64,000 nt of DNA from the NCBI RefSeq assembly GCF_000815105.2, contig NZ_CP010310.2:4216001-4280000 (forward strand), read 5' to 3'. The translations under genes were made by a program, and so were the position numbers. This document shows, one piece after another, positions 26,648-35,763 of the stretch. The stretch is from Pandoraea pulmonicola (GTDB lineage: Bacteria; Pseudomonadota; Gammaproteobacteria; Burkholderiales; Burkholderiaceae). The notes beneath the pieces were generated by a model. That model searched no databases. It was given only the letters and a program-made list of their open reading frames with translations, and had not been told where the DNA came from. The stretch's first letter is position 1, and each line of letters begins with the position of its first letter.

Positions 26648-27856
26648 CTACTGACTCAAGCCACGCGCCTCGATGGGCCACAGTCCCTCGACCCGTCCGT
26701 GGCGCACCGCGACGTACCGGTCATACAGATTGACGGTCGGATCGCAATGCCCCGGCACCAGCAGGATCGGCTCACCGAGCCAGGCGTCGCCGTCCTCGTC
26801 AGGCGACGCGAGTTCGAGCACACCATGCTCGTCGGACGCCGTGCGGTAATGGGGCTTTCCGGCCTGCTGCGACGACCAGAAGCGCGGCAGGCCGGAATCG
26901 GTGGCCACACTCTTGAGGCCTGCGTCGCACACGACGATGCCCGCGCGCGCGGTGCTCATGATCGTCGACGCGAGGAACAGCCCATGCCGGAAGCGCCAAT
27001 CGTCACGCCATTCCAGCGAACCGTAATGCCCGTCGAGGAACACATACGAGCCCGGCTGAATTTCCGTGTAGACGCCGCTGTCGATGTCGAACTCGGCCGT
27101 GCCCGTGCCGCCGCCCGTGACCACCGGGCAGACGATGCCACGCGCCTCCAGAAACCGCACGTAGGCGGCCGCGCGCTCGGCCGCCAGACGGGCAGTATCG
27201 CGACGCCGGTCCCAACCCTCGATGTGCTGCGCACTGCCGTGATACGCCTGGATGCCGCCGAAGCGCAGCCCTTCGTAGTGGTCGATGGCGTCGATCAACC
27301 GCGCCACCTCGTCGGTCGAATCGACGCCGCAGCGCCCCTGCCCCACATCCACTTCCGGCAGCACGGCCATGCGCACACCCGCGCGTTGTGCGGCCTTGCC
27401 CAGTGGCGCGACCTGACGCACGTCGTCCACGCAGACCGAGAGCGTGACGCGTGCGGCCAGCGCCACCGCCAGCGCCACACGCGCCTCGCCCACGAACTCG
27501 TTGCTGATGTGGATGTTGCCGATGCCGGCGTTGACGAACGGGATGGCCTCGGTGAGCTTCTGGCAACAAACGCCGACCGCGCCCGCGGCCATCTGCTCGC
27601 GCGCGATGGTCACACTCTTGTGCGCCTTCGCGTGCGGACGCACGGCCACACCGCGCGCGGCTGCCGCGCTCGCCATGCGGGCGACATTGGCGTCGAACGC
27701 GTCGAGGTCGAGCAGCAGTGAGGGCGTGGCAATCTGCGCGAGCGTGTCGCCGACGCGCGCCACGGGCGGCACGGCGATCGTATCGGTGGCAACATCGGCG
27801 GCAACGCGCGAACCAGACGAACCAGACGAAGCGGACAAGTCGTACGAATCGGACAT
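26648..27856 (-). CDS. D-threonine/3-hydroxyaspartate aldolase-type PLP enzyme
   Basis: This 402-residue fold-type III PLP enzyme (alanine-racemase-like barrel plus DSD1-type C-terminal domain) has its PLP lysine in RPHAKAHKS, most likely Lys77. The metal-binding HxD motif PGHCDPT (His370, Asp372) is near the C-terminus. VTGGGTGT and the Tyr-rich PGSYVFLDGHY are family blocks. Relatives cleave D-threonine or 3-hydroxyaspartate to glycine plus an aldehyde or glyoxylate. The ATG at 27856 follows AAGGGA; a GTG at 27880 is less likely. The neighbouring glyoxylate-type aminotransferase favours a hydroxyaspartate-like substrate. Confidence 0.85.
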   Translation of the reverse strand: MSDSYDLSASSGSSGSRVAADVATDTIAVPPVARVGDTLAQIATPSLLLDLDAFDANVARMASAAAARGVAVRPHAKAHKSVTIAREQMAAGAVGVCCQKLTEAIPFVNAGIGNIHISNEFVGEARVALAVALAARVTLSVCVDDVRQVAPLGKAAQRAGVRMAVLPEVDVGQGRCGVDSTDEVARLIDAIDHYEGLRFGGIQAYHGSAQHIEGWDRRRDTARLAAERAAAYVRFLEARGIVCPVVTGGGTGTAEFDIDSGVYTEIQPGSYVFLDGHYGSLEWRDDWRFRHGLFLASTIMSTARAGIVVCDAGLKSVATDSGLPRFWSSQQAGKPHYRTASDEHGVLELASPDEDGDAWLGEPILLVPGHCDPTVNLYDRYVAVRHGRVEGLWPIEARGLSQ

Positions 27857-27919
27857 CACAATCCCTTCAAGGAGAGGCACGGGACGTTGCGGCTCATGCA
27901 GTCACCTCATGCAGGAAAC

Positions 27920-30900
27920 TCACGCAGGCAGCGCTCGAGCCAGCACGCACGCCACGTGGATCGCCTCCGTCTGCGCGCCGTCATGAATCTGATGCCGGCA
28001 ACTCGTGCCGTCGGCGACGACGATGGCGTTCGCGCTGCGCTGCCGGATCGCCGGTAACAGCGACAACTCCGACATGGCCCGCGACGTGTCGTAATGCTCC
28101 GCCTCGTAACCGAAGCTGCCCGCCATGCCGCAACACGACGATTCGATCGATGATACCTTCAGCCCCGGCAGCCAACCAAGGACGGTCGTGACCGGCGAGT
28201 AGGCGTCGAACGCTTTCTGATGGCAGTGTCCGTGCACCAGCGCCTCGTTCGCGCCATCGGGCAGCGCTTGCCATGCCACGTCGAAGCGCCCGGCCGCTTT
28301 CTCGCGAACCAGAAATTCCTCAAAAAGAAACGCATTTTCCGCCAGCTTGCGGGCAGCGTCGCCGAAGCCGTAGCCGAGCACCTCGTCACGCAGCGACAGC
28401 AGGCACGACGGTTCGAGCCCCACCACTGGCACACCCTGCTCGACGAACGGCATCAGCGCATCGAGCAAACGCTTCGCCTCGGCCTTGGCTTCGTCCACCA
28501 GGCCCGCGGCGAGGAACGTGCGCCCGCAGCACAGCGGCCGCTCGCCCGCGCGCCGATTGACGTGAACCGTATAACCAGCCGCTTCGAGCACGCGCCTCGC
28601 GGCCTGCGCGTTCTCCGGCTCCATGTAGTTGTTGAACGTATCGACGAAGAGCACCACCTGTCGCTCGCTGCGTGCGCGCCCGGGCCCCGACGGGAGCGGC
28701 GTCTGCCGCGACAGGAACGACGGCTTCAGTGCCGGCAGCGAACGCTCTAGCGCCAGGCCGAGCCAACGCTTCGCGGCGTCGCTGCCGGGCAAGCGTTGCG
28801 CGGCAGCGAGCAGGCCGCCGACGCGGCTGGCCCAGGGGGCATAGCGCGGCAGATACGCGATGAGTCTGTCCCGGAGCGAGACGCCGTGACGCTTCGCCCG
28901 CGCGTGACGCGCCTCGATCTTGAAGCGCGCCATGTCGATGCCGGTCGGGCAATCGCGCTTGCAGCCCTTGCACGACACGCATAAATCGAGCGCGGCCTTG
29001 ACGTCGTCGCTCGCCAGCCCGTCGTCGCCCAGCTGTCCGGAGACGGCCAGCCGCAACGTGTTGGCGCGCCCGCGCGTGACATGCTGCTCGTCGCGCGTGA
29101 CGCGATAGCTCGGACACATCGTGCCCGCATCGAATTTGCGACAGTGGCCGTTGTTGTTGCACATCTCGACGGCCGACGCGAGGCCGTGCGTGGCGTCCGT
29201 GCCCGTGTCGGGCGCCGTCTGCTCGCCCGTGAGCGCGTCGCGCCGCACGTTCCACGCCGTCCAGTCGAGCGCCGGCGCGAACGGCTTCGCGGCGTAGCCC
29301 GGCGCGAAGCGGAACAACTCGCGTGTGTCCATTTTCGGCGGACGGACCATCTTGTCCGGATTGAAACGGTTCTCCGGGTCGAACAGCTGCTTGATCTCGC
29401 CGAACGCCGCATTCAGGCGCGGTCCGTACTGCCATGCGACCCACTCGCCCCGGCACAGCCCATCGCCGTGCTCGCCGGAATAGGCGCCCTTGTATTCGCG
29501 CACGAGCGCCGCCGCCTCCTCGGCGATGGCGCGCATCTTCACGGCGCCGTCGCGGCGCATGTCGAGAATCGGACGCACGTGCAGCGTGCCCACGCTCGCA
29601 TGTGCGTACCAGGTCCCCTCTGTCCCATGCCGATGGAACACCTCGGTCAGACGCCGCGTGTACTCGGCGAGATGCTCGAGCGGCACCGCGCAGTCTTCGA
29701 TGAAGGACACCGGCTTGCCGTCGCCCTTCATGCTCATCATGATGTTCAGCCCCGCCTTGCGCACTTCCCACAGCGCTTTCTGCGGGCCGGCCTCGGGCAT
29801 CTTCACCACGCAGTCGGGCAGGCCGAGATCGCCCATCAACGCGGCGAGATCGTCGAGCTTGCGACGCAGCGCGGTGGCGTCGTCGCCGGCGAACTCGACC
29901 AGCAGGATCGCCTGCGGATCGCCCACCAGCGCCTTCTCGATCACGGGTCGGAATGCGGCGTTGTCCATCGCGAGATCGATCATCGTGCGATCGACCAGCT
30001 CCACGGCCACCGGCCCGAGCTTCACGATGTGCCGCGTGAGGTCCATCGCCTGATAGAACGTGGGGAAGTTCACCACGCCGAGCGTCTTGTGCGCCGGCAG
30101 CGGCGCGAGCTTCAGCGTGATCTGACGGCTGTAGGCCAGCGTGCCCTCGGAGCCGACGAGCAGATGCGAGAGGTTGGCCACGCCGTCGTCGGTGTACGCG
30201 CGCGGATTGAGGCAGTCGAACAGATCGAGGTTGTAGCCCGCCACACGGCGCAACACACGCGGCACGCGCTCGCGCAACTCGTCGCGCTCGCGCAGGGCGA
30301 TCTCGCGAACGCGCTCCAGAATCGTGCGCATGCGCGCGTCCGCAGGCGGCGTGTGCAACGAACCGAAGTGGAGTTGGGCGCCATCGGCGAGCACCGCATC
30401 GATACCCAGGACGTTGTGCACCATGTTGCCGTATTCGATGGAGCGCGAGCCGCAGGAGTTGTTGCCCGTCATGCCGCCGATGGTGCACTGGGCGGCCGTC
30501 GACACATCGACCGGGAACCACAGGCCGTGCGGCTTCAGCCACGCATTCAGATGGTCCAGCACGATCCCCGGCTCGACGGTGACGGTGCGCGCCTGCGCGT
30601 CGAACGCCACCACGCGGTTGAGCCACTTGCTGTTGTCGATGACGAGCGCTTCGCCGACCGTCTGACCGCACTGGCTCGTGCCGGCGCCGCGTGCGAGCAC
30701 CGGCACGTGTTGATCGCGTGCGACGTCCAGCGCGCGAATCAGATCGTCCTGGTCGCGCGGCACGACCACGCCGATCGGGAAGATCTGATAGATCGACGCA
30801 TCGGTGGCGTAGCGACCCCGGCTTGCGCGATCGAACAGCACGTCGCCGCGCAGTTCGCGACGCAGCCGTTCCTGCAATGGCGTGAGCGCCACGCCGCCGC

Positions 30901-30970
30901 GCTGCGCCGGCATCAGGCGCACCGGCTGGCTGACAAGGTTCACGCGGGCGTTCGATTGCGGATTCATCAT
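27920..30970 (-). CDS. FAD-linked / iron-sulfur oxidoreductase (GlcD-GlcF-type fusion)
   Basis: This 1016-residue fusion has an N-terminal FAD_binding_4 domain (RGAGTSQCGQTVGEALVIDNS, TIGGMTGNNSCGSRS) and an FAD-oxidase C domain ending FDPENRFNPDKMV. A ferredoxin-like part follows with CVSCKGCKRDCPTG (Cys664/667/670/674) and a further cysteine group around CNNNGHC. The C-terminal half holds two CCG-type domains (LCCGRTF near 814, SCCGMAGSFGYE near 946). Size and order match YdiJ-type D-2-hydroxyacid dehydrogenases. It lies between the transporter and the aldolase and should oxidise a 2-hydroxyacid (glycolate, D-lactate or D-2-hydroxyglutarate type) with electrons passed to the membrane pool. 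The two start ATGs at 30970/30967 cannot be separated. Confidence 0.88.
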   Translation of the reverse strand: MMNPQSNARVNLVSQPVRLMPAQRGGVALTPLQERLRRELRGDVLFDRASRGRYATDASIYQIFPIGVVVPRDQDDLIRALDVARDQHVPVLARGAGTSQCGQTVGEALVIDNSKWLNRVVAFDAQARTVTVEPGIVLDHLNAWLKPHGLWFPVDVSTAAQCTIGGMTGNNSCGSRSIEYGNMVHNVLGIDAVLADGAQLHFGSLHTPPADARMRTILERVREIALRERDELRERVPRVLRRVAGYNLDLFDCLNPRAYTDDGVANLSHLLVGSEGTLAYSRQITLKLAPLPAHKTLGVVNFPTFYQAMDLTRHIVKLGPVAVELVDRTMIDLAMDNAAFRPVIEKALVGDPQAILLVEFAGDDATALRRKLDDLAALMGDLGLPDCVVKMPEAGPQKALWEVRKAGLNIMMSMKGDGKPVSFIEDCAVPLEHLAEYTRRLTEVFHRHGTEGTWYAHASVGTLHVRPILDMRRDGAVKMRAIAEEAAALVREYKGAYSGEHGDGLCRGEWVAWQYGPRLNAAFGEIKQLFDPENRFNPDKMVRPPKMDTRELFRFAPGYAAKPFAPALDWTAWNVRRDALTGEQTAPDTGTDATHGLASAVEMCNNNGHCRKFDAGTMCPSYRVTRDEQHVTRGRANTLRLAVSGQLGDDGLASDDVKAALDLCVSCKGCKRDCPTGIDMARFKIEARHARAKRHGVSLRDRLIAYLPRYAPWASRVGGLLAAAQRLPGSDAAKRWLGLALERSLPALKPSFLSRQTPLPSGPGRARSERQVVLFVDTFNNYMEPENAQAARRVLEAAGYTVHVNRRAGERPLCCGRTFLAAGLVDEAKAEAKRLLDALMPFVEQGVPVVGLEPSCLLSLRDEVLGYGFGDAARKLAENAFLFEEFLVREKAAGRFDVAWQALPDGANEALVHGHCHQKAFDAYSPVTTVLGWLPGLKVSSIESSCCGMAGSFGYEAEHYDTSRAMSELSLLPAIRQRSANAIVVADGTSCRHQIHDGAQTEAIHVACVLARALPA

Positions 30971-30986
30971 TGTGCTGGCCGATGCG

Positions 30987-32264
30987 TCAAGCGGGTTGGC
31001 GTGCGTTGCTCGCTGCGGCGACTTCGCCGGCCATCGAGAACTTGCTTTCCGGTTGCATGCGGAACGCCAGCACCACGCCCACGGCCATCAGGACCATGCT
31101 GCCCACGAACGGCAGTTCCCAGTTGCCCGTACGGTCGATCAGATACCCCGAGAGCACCGGCGAGATGATCGCGGCGAGCGCCGAGCCCGTGTTCATCATG
31201 CCGCTGGCCGTGCCCGAGTATTCCGGTGCGATGTCCATCGGAATCGCCCACATCGGCCCGATCGTCATTTCGGCGAAGAAGAAGCCGAAGGCGAGGCAGG
31301 CCATCGACACGTACAGATGATGAGTGAACATCATCGGCACGAGCGAGATCAGCGTGAGCAGCATGCACACCGACACCATCCAGCTGCGCGCACGCTTCAG
31401 GCTGCCCGTGCGCTCGTAGAGCTTGTCCGTCACGATGCCGCCGAGCGTATCGCCCACCACCCCGGCGAAGAACACGCTCGACGCGAACAGCGCCGATTTC
31501 TTCAGATCGAGGTCGTAGCTATGCAGGAAGTACTGCGGAATCCACGACAGGAACAGCCACAACGTCCAGCCGTAGCAGAAGTACACGATGGTCACGGGCA
31601 CCATGCGTTTGAAGAGCGGACCCCACGGCACCGACGCGCTCTTGGCCTTGAGCGCCGGCAGGACGGCGAGCTCTTCGGGGGTGATGCGCGGATGATCCTG
31701 CGGGCGTTCGGTAAACGTGAAGCCCCACAGCACCACCCACACGAGGCTCACGATCCCGCACAGGTAGAACGACTCGCGCCAGCCGTGCGTGGCCATGATG
31801 AAAACGACCACGGCCGGCGCCACCGCATTGCCGATGCGCGAAGCCGCGTGCGTAATGCCCTGTGCAAAGCCGCGCTTTTCCTTGGCGACCCAGCGCGACA
31901 TCGCCGACGTGGCCGCCGGGAACGTGGCGCCTTCGCCGAGCCCGAGCAGCAGGCGGGCGAGCAGCAGCGTGACCAGGCCGCCGGCCATGCCGGTGAGGAT
32001 CGTCGCCACGGCCCACAGCCCGCCGCACACGAGCAGCGTGCGCTTCGCGCCGAAGCGGTCGCTCACCCAGCCTCCGATGATCTGGAAGACGAGATAGGGA
32101 TAGGCAAACGCGGAGAAGACCAGACCGATTTCGGTCTTGCTGAGATTGAATTCCTTGCCGAAGCCGGCGGCGGCAGTACTGACGTTGACGCGATCCAGAT
32201 AGGTGATGAAATACATGACGCATAACATCACCAGCACGACCCTTGTCGCTCGGAAAAGCTTCAT
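30987..32264 (-). CDS. ACS-type MFS transporter
   Basis: This is a 425-residue MFS permease of the anion:cation symporter group (glucarate/galactonate/phthalate-like). Its helix 1 segment YFITYLDRVNVSTAAAGF and loop motif GGWVSDRFGAKRTLL are diagnostic. A GGAG before the ATG at 32264 supports the start. It lies 16 bp upstream of the FAD/Fe-S dehydrogenase and 209 bp after the aminotransferase, so it probably imports the organic acid handled by the cluster. Confidence 0.88.
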   Translation of the reverse strand: MKLFRATRVVLVMLCVMYFITYLDRVNVSTAAAGFGKEFNLSKTEIGLVFSAFAYPYLVFQIIGGWVSDRFGAKRTLLVCGGLWAVATILTGMAGGLVTLLLARLLLGLGEGATFPAATSAMSRWVAKEKRGFAQGITHAASRIGNAVAPAVVVFIMATHGWRESFYLCGIVSLVWVVLWGFTFTERPQDHPRITPEELAVLPALKAKSASVPWGPLFKRMVPVTIVYFCYGWTLWLFLSWIPQYFLHSYDLDLKKSALFASSVFFAGVVGDTLGGIVTDKLYERTGSLKRARSWMVSVCMLLTLISLVPMMFTHHLYVSMACLAFGFFFAEMTIGPMWAIPMDIAPEYSGTASGMMNTGSALAAIISPVLSGYLIDRTGNWELPFVGSMVLMAVGVVLAFRMQPESKFSMAGEVAAASNARQPA

Positions 32265-32473
32265 TGCATGTCTCCTGGAACATCCTGTGAAGCGCGTCCG
32301 CCAGACATGGATCGGCAGCTCGCGCGCGAGGTGTTGCTGCAGCCACGGCCCTTCTGTCGGAGGCCCATTGCCGCATCGTTCGCAAACAAAGCAAAGCGTT
32401 TACCGCAGGGGCGCCGCGTACGGCCCGACGACACCCCTCGTCTCCTTCTCCCGGTAACGAGCACTACGGCATG

Positions 32474-33694
32474 TCAGGCGGCGACCTTGAGCGACGGCGT
32501 GTCCTGCGCCGTCGCCAGATAGTCCATCGCGGCCACCACGCCCGATCCCGCAAGCTTCACTCCCGAGAGTTGCAACCCCATTTCACAGCCGGCGAGCGTG
32601 GCCATGAGCGTGAGGTCGTTGCAGTCGCCCAGATGGCCGATGCGGAACATCGTGCCGCGAATCTTGCCGAGTGCCTGGCCAAGCGACATGTCGAAGCGTT
32701 CGTAGATACGCTTGCGCACGGCGTCCGCATCCACGCCCTGCGGCATCACCACGCCGGTGAGCACCGGGCTGTACACCGCCGGGTCCTGGCACTGGATTTC
32801 GAGCCCCCAGGCGCGCACGGCGCGGCGCGTGGCTTCGGCCAGACGCCGATGGCGGGCAAACACGTTGTCCAGCCCCTCCTCCAGAATCATGTCGAGCGCT
32901 TCGGACAACCCGTACAGCAGATTGGTGTTCGGCGTGTACGGCCAGTAGCCGTTCCTGTTCGCTTCGATGATTTCCTGCCAGCCCCAGAACGCGCGCGGCA
33001 GCTTCGCGTGGCGGCTGGCTTCGACGGCCTTGGGCGAGACCGCGTTGAAGCTGATGCCCGGCGGCAGCATCAGGCCCTTTTGCGAGCCGGAGACGGTGAC
33101 GTCGACGCCCCATTCGTCGTGACGGTAATCGGCCGAGCCCAGACCCGAGATCGTGTCGACCAGCAACAGCGCCGGGTGGCCCGCCGCGTCGATGGCGCGA
33201 CGCACTGCCGCGATGTCCGAAGTCACGCCGGTCGATGTTTCGTTGTGCACAACACAGACGGCCTTGATGCCGTGGCCGGTGTCGGCGCGCAGACGCGCTT
33301 CGATCATGTCCGGCTGCACGCCGCGACGCCAGCCTTCGGTGCCCGGCAGGCCGATGAACTCGGGCTTCAGGCCGAGGTTCTCGGCCATCTTCTTCCACAG
33401 CGTGGCGAAATGTCCGGTCTCGAACATCAGCACGTGGTCGCCGGGCGAAAGCGTGTTGGTGAGCGCGGCTTCCCACGCGCCCGTGCCCGATGCCGGATAG
33501 ATCACCACCGGCTGTTCGGTCTTGAAGATCTTCTTGATGTCGGCGAGCACCTTGCGACCGAGGGCGCCGAACTCCGGGCCGCGATGGTCGATGGTCGGAT
33601 AGCTCATGGCGCGCAGGATGCGATCGGGCACCGGGCTCGGCCCCGGGATCTGCAGGAAGTGGCGGCCTGAGGGGTGGAAATCGAGCTTCAGCAT
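32474..33694 (-). CDS. Alanine/serine/aspartate-glyoxylate-type aminotransferase
   Basis: This 406-residue class V PLP aminotransferase opens HFLQIPGPSPVPDRILRAMSYPTIDHRGPEF and has YPASGTGAWEAAL, LLVDTISGLGSADY and the PLP lysine Lys206 in VSGSQKGLMLPPG. This sub-group transfers amino groups to glyoxylate from serine, alanine or aspartate. AGGAG before the ATG at 33694 supports the start. A 14-bp operator shared with the divergent GntR gene lies 35 bp upstream. Together with the aldolase it suggests glyoxylate/glycine/hydroxyaspartate metabolism. Confidence 0.9.
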   Translation of the reverse strand: MLKLDFHPSGRHFLQIPGPSPVPDRILRAMSYPTIDHRGPEFGALGRKVLADIKKIFKTEQPVVIYPASGTGAWEAALTNTLSPGDHVLMFETGHFATLWKKMAENLGLKPEFIGLPGTEGWRRGVQPDMIEARLRADTGHGIKAVCVVHNETSTGVTSDIAAVRRAIDAAGHPALLLVDTISGLGSADYRHDEWGVDVTVSGSQKGLMLPPGISFNAVSPKAVEASRHAKLPRAFWGWQEIIEANRNGYWPYTPNTNLLYGLSEALDMILEEGLDNVFARHRRLAEATRRAVRAWGLEIQCQDPAVYSPVLTGVVMPQGVDADAVRKRIYERFDMSLGQALGKIRGTMFRIGHLGDCNDLTLMATLAGCEMGLQLSGVKLAGSGVVAAMDYLATAQDTPSLKVAA

Positions 33695-33728
33695 GAACGT
33701 CTCTCTCCTGTTGAAAGGTCGTTTTGAA

Positions 33729-33742
33729 TTTTGCATTCAAAA
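33729..33742. promoter_or_regulatory. GntR operator, aminotransferase side
   Basis: TTTTGCATTCAAAA lies 35 bp before the aminotransferase start. It is the exact reverse complement of the site at 33864-33877 beside the GntR gene, which argues for one regulator binding both. Confidence 0.65.
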
Positions 33743-33863
33743 TACTTTAGCAGAGCCAAAGATCTTCGCAAGGGATGAGAAGCGCTTTTAATACAGTCGT
33801 TTACCCTAGCGATACGGCAGCCTGAACCCGTACGGTACAATCGCGGCCATGAAGGTTTGATGG

Positions 33864-33877
33864 TTTTGAATGCAAAA
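33864..33877. promoter_or_regulatory. GntR operator, gntR side
   Basis: TTTTGAATGCAAAA overlaps the first ATG (33870) of the GntR gene and lies about 25 bp after a TACAAT -10-like hexamer (33836-33841). A repressor bound here would block its own transcription. The overlap makes the second ATG (33879) a possible true start. Confidence 0.6.
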
Positions 33878-34586
33878 CATGGAAAACGCGTCGACGATTG
33901 CCGTTTCCGAAATTCCACGCGTGGAGCGTCTGCGCCTGCACGACACGGTCGTGGAGCATTTGCGCAAGCTCATCATCGAAGGGGTACTGTCGCCCGGGGT
34001 GAAGCTCAACGAGCGGGAGCTTTGCGAGACGCTCGGCATCTCGCGCACGCCGCTGCGCGAGGCGTTCAAGGTGCTGGCCGCCGAAGGCCTCATCGAGATC
34101 GCGCCGAACCGCGGCGCCAGCGTGGCACGCATGACGGAAAAGGAAATCCGCGAGATGTTCGAGCTGATGAGCGCGCTCGAAGCGTTCTCGGGCGAGCTCG
34201 CCGCCGAGCGCATGACCGCTGTCGAGCTCGCCGAGATCAAGGCGCTGCACTACGCGATGCTCGCGTGCCGCGCGCAGCACGACCTGCCCGGCTACTACGC
34301 CCGCAATCAGGCCATCCACGACCGCATCAACGAAGCGGCGCGCAATGGCGCATTGCGTCAGACCTATGTGTCGATCAATCGCCGCCTGATGGCCTTGCGC
34401 TTTCGCTCCAACTTCCACGCGGACAAGTGGGACCGCGCCATCGCCGAGCACGAGCAGATGATCGACGCGTTGGAGAAACGCGACGGCAAGCGGCTCGGCG
34501 AGATCCTGCGCAAGCACCTGCTGGCCAAGCGCGACGCCGTGCTGCAGATCCACGCCGAACCGCCGAGCGGCGCGCCGGAGAACTAA
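33870..34586 (+). CDS. GntR-family (FCD/FadR-type) regulator
   Basis: This 238-residue regulator has an N-terminal winged HTH (LRKLIIEGVLSPGVKLNERELCETLGISRTPLREAFKVLAAEGLIEIAPNRG) and a C-terminal FCD helical domain with metal-ligand-type residues (NQAIHDRINEAARN, RAIAEHEQMIDAL). FCD members sense small organic acids. It is divergent from the aminotransferase, and both promoters carry the same 14-bp site. The start is 33870 or 33879. Confidence 0.92.
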   Translation: MQNMENASTIAVSEIPRVERLRLHDTVVEHLRKLIIEGVLSPGVKLNERELCETLGISRTPLREAFKVLAAEGLIEIAPNRGASVARMTEKEIREMFELMSALEAFSGELAAERMTAVELAEIKALHYAMLACRAQHDLPGYYARNQAIHDRINEAARNGALRQTYVSINRRLMALRFRSNFHADKWDRAIAEHEQMIDALEKRDGKRLGEILRKHLLAKRDAVLQIHAEPPSGAPEN

Positions 34587-34629
34587 GTCGCCCACCAGGC
34601 CCGCCAAGCCCGGCGACCGGAAAGGCGAC

Positions 34630-34668
34630 AAAAAAAGCGAGGCGCCCGATCGGCGCCTCGCCTTTATT
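34630..34668. terminator. Strong bidirectional terminator after gntR
   Basis: GCGAGGCGCC-CGATC-GGCGCCTCGC (34637-34661) is a perfect 10-bp stem. An A-run lies on its left and CTTTATT on its right, so it can stop transcription from the GntR gene and from the convergent flavoprotein gene. Confidence 0.85.
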
Positions 34669-34718
34669 CATGGGTCCTACGGATCCGTGCCGACGGGCGC
34701 ACACCGCCCGCCTGTCGG

Positions 34719-35366
34719 TCACAACCGACGCTCGGCCGCCTCCAGTGCGCGGCGCGCCAGCACCGCCGGCGATTCGAGCACTTCCCCCGCAAGACGCGCC
34801 ACCAGTGCTGCGACATTGCGGCCATACTGCTTGCCCGCGATCACATCGGCCGGGTCGAGTGCGTAAGCGGCGTCGCCGTCCACACCTTGGCCCGCAACCG
34901 CCGGAAAATCGCCCGGATGACGATGGCCGACCGACTTGCGCGGCGTGAGCTCCTGCTCGTCGGCGTCAGCGTCGGCCCACACCATGCCGTGCAGTTCGGC
35001 AAGTGCGGCGAAGTATTCGAGCGTGTCGCGCTTGTCGTCGCCGGGACGATAGCTGAACGAGAACCCGCCCGCGACCTTGTTGCGCCAGTTTCCCGCGCGC
35101 CACATCCCGATCGTGGCGTCGGCGAATGCCTTGAACGGCGCGGCGATGCCGCCCTGAAACGCGGGGGCGCCGAAGATAATGGCGTCGGCGTTGGCCAGAC
35201 GTGCGAGCGTGGCTTCGTCATGCCACTGTCCGTCGATGAGTTGATGCGGTTCGATGCTGAGCAATTGTGCGTGCGCACCCGCGTCGTTCACGCCCTGAGC
35301 GACCGAGTGGGCAATCATGGCGGTTGCGCCGCCCTGCGAGTAATAAACGATTGCGATATTGGACAT
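34719..35366 (-). CDS. Flavodoxin-like NAD(P)H:quinone/FMN reductase (WrbA-like)
   Basis: This 215-residue flavodoxin-fold protein has the FMN phosphate loop YYSQGGATAMIA (residues 8-19) and the WrbA-like segments AIIFGAPAFQGGIAAPFKAFADAT and AGGFSFSYRPGDDKRDTLEYFAALAELHGMVW. It should reduce quinones or supply reduced flavin. It is monocistronic and faces the terminator after gntR. Confidence 0.87.
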   Translation of the reverse strand: MSNIAIVYYSQGGATAMIAHSVAQGVNDAGAHAQLLSIEPHQLIDGQWHDEATLARLANADAIIFGAPAFQGGIAAPFKAFADATIGMWRAGNWRNKVAGGFSFSYRPGDDKRDTLEYFAALAELHGMVWADADADEQELTPRKSVGHRHPGDFPAVAGQGVDGDAAYALDPADVIAGKQYGRNVAALVARLAGEVLESPAVLARRALEAAERRL

Positions 35367-35763
35367 GGCGTAGTGCTTCCCTTAAGGATGTCCGCCCCAT
35401 GGCACCGCCGGGATTGCGCTTCCCTACGCTTCCGCTGGCTGTCTGGACATCAGTCAAGGCCAAATGATGCCAGTGATAACCCCTAGGGAATAGCCCGCAC
35501 AAATGGACATGACTGTTCCGTCAAAGATAACAATCCGACGGTGCCACCCCGCTGGCGCTTCGTCAGCACGAGGCTGACGGGAAGACGACGCCACGCCAAC
35601 CAAGGCACCACGGGGCTTGTGAAGGGATCGCCCAGGCGCCGTCACACGCCTGACCCGCCAGGTCGCCGCGTAGCACTGCACACGAATGGGAAGGGATCGG
35701 AAGCTATTGCCCATGACGCTACCATGGGCAAGTTAGGGAACATTCTGATTATTGAGCTGCGCC
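35367..35763. other. Intergenic region upstream of the flavoprotein gene
   Basis: This stretch of about 400 bp between two leftward genes has no convincing reading frame. It contains an 8-bp palindrome CCCTAGGG (35481-35488) and two similar TTGAC...ATGTCC stretches on the reverse strand, which may belong to the flavoprotein promoter. Nothing more can be supported. Confidence 0.4.

Noticed and set aside
29081..31168. A 695-codon open frame opposite the FAD/Fe-S dehydrogenase
   Set aside because: It is a high-GC mirror frame with His/Arg-rich content and no recognisable domain; the opposite strand encodes a complete, conserved enzyme.
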